From contig NZ_HE611054.1 of the NCBI RefSeq assembly GCF_000285575.1, forward strand, positions 44,678-97,668: a DNA stretch of 52,991 nucleotides. The letters are read 5' to 3'. Positions 52,959 through 52,991 of the stretch are shown piece by piece. This DNA is from Clostridium senegalense JC122. GTDB taxonomy: Bacteria > Bacillota > Clostridia > Clostridiales > Clostridiaceae. Below the pieces are notes generated by a model, which was not told the origin of the DNA, made no database searches, and saw nothing but the letters and a program-made list of their open reading frames with translations. How positions within the stretch are numbered: position 1 is the stretch's first letter; each line of letters opens with the position of its first letter. Position numbers and translations under genes: made by a program.

Positions 52959-52991
52959 TTTAAAACATAAAAAAAGGTCTATGATAAAACT

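Noticed and set aside
1-52991. An integrated phage or intact insertion sequence in the window
   Set aside because: No integrase, transposase, terminase or capsid gene is present on either strand; only non-coding repeats suggest mobility.

Overview
The window is AT-rich DNA from a spore-forming member of Clostridium (sensu stricto, cluster I type). This rests on the gene set: yabP, yabQ, spoVB, spoVT and spoVG for sporulation, an [FeFe]-hydrogenase-like protein for anaerobic metabolism, strong GGAGG-type ribosome binding sites, and the familiar clostridial order yabR-divIC-yabQ-yabP-rqcP-hup-mazG-spoVB-spoVT-prsA-mfd-pth-...-prs-glmU-spoVG-purR. I could not name the species.

Layout. Positions 1-25 kb are almost all minus-strand housekeeping and sporulation genes. 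They cover RNA binding and ribosome rescue, division, HU, MazG, envelope flippase, forespore regulator, PrsA foldase, transcription-coupled repair, peptidyl-tRNA hydrolase, a two-component system with an HtrA-type protease, PRPP synthase, GlmU, SpoVG and PurR. This block ends with an rRNA methyltransferase-like gene and a CLC-F fluoride exporter. I read a fluoride riboswitch with an overlapping terminator in the leader of that exporter. From 25 to 33 kb most genes are on the plus strand: an ABC-F ATPase, a zinc-ribbon/Ltp-repeat protein, a tiny Cys-rich protein, a membrane L,D-transpeptidase, and a two-gene cassette ending in a six-repeat beta-propeller protein. From 33 to 50 kb there are mixed accessory genes: a hydrogenase-like protein, tRNA-Pro, a CAP-domain secreted protein, NhaC, and an LnrJKLMN-like export and two-component locus, an aldehyde dehydrogenase and a DUF1871 protein. 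The right end holds PhzF and a run of small membrane proteins.

The least ordinary content is a family of non-coding, nested inverted-repeat elements in the intergenic spaces near 12.6, 20.0, 22.2, 33.4-34.2, 38.3-39.1, 45.3-46.0, 46.7, 48.2 and 49.9 kb. The copies share modules: a TTACTA...TAGTAA hairpin, a pair of about 20-bp arms around a terminator-like hairpin, and short hairpins whose stem bases change in a compensatory way. Two nearly identical 228-bp copies (33788-34015 and 38463-38690) define the core unit. No transposase is present. They look like MITEs or a structured RNA family.

Two genes (htrA at 12870-14026 and a membrane protein at 52085-52725) are each interrupted by a one-base deficit in an 8-base homopolymer. 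Both sites also fit a -1 slippery sequence. They may be homopolymer sequencing errors, phase-variable tracts or recoding sites. Small perfect inverted repeats (41815-41863, 48132-48181, 34512-34561), a dispersed 35-bp palindrome and a GC-rich structured island (34348-34410) also remain unexplained.

The genes work together in a few clear groups. These are spore envelope and cortex formation; PRPP, nucleotide-sugar and purine control (prs, glmU, purR); secretion stress (response regulator, kinase, HtrA, with PrsA nearby); and antimicrobial export under a NarL-type two-component system.
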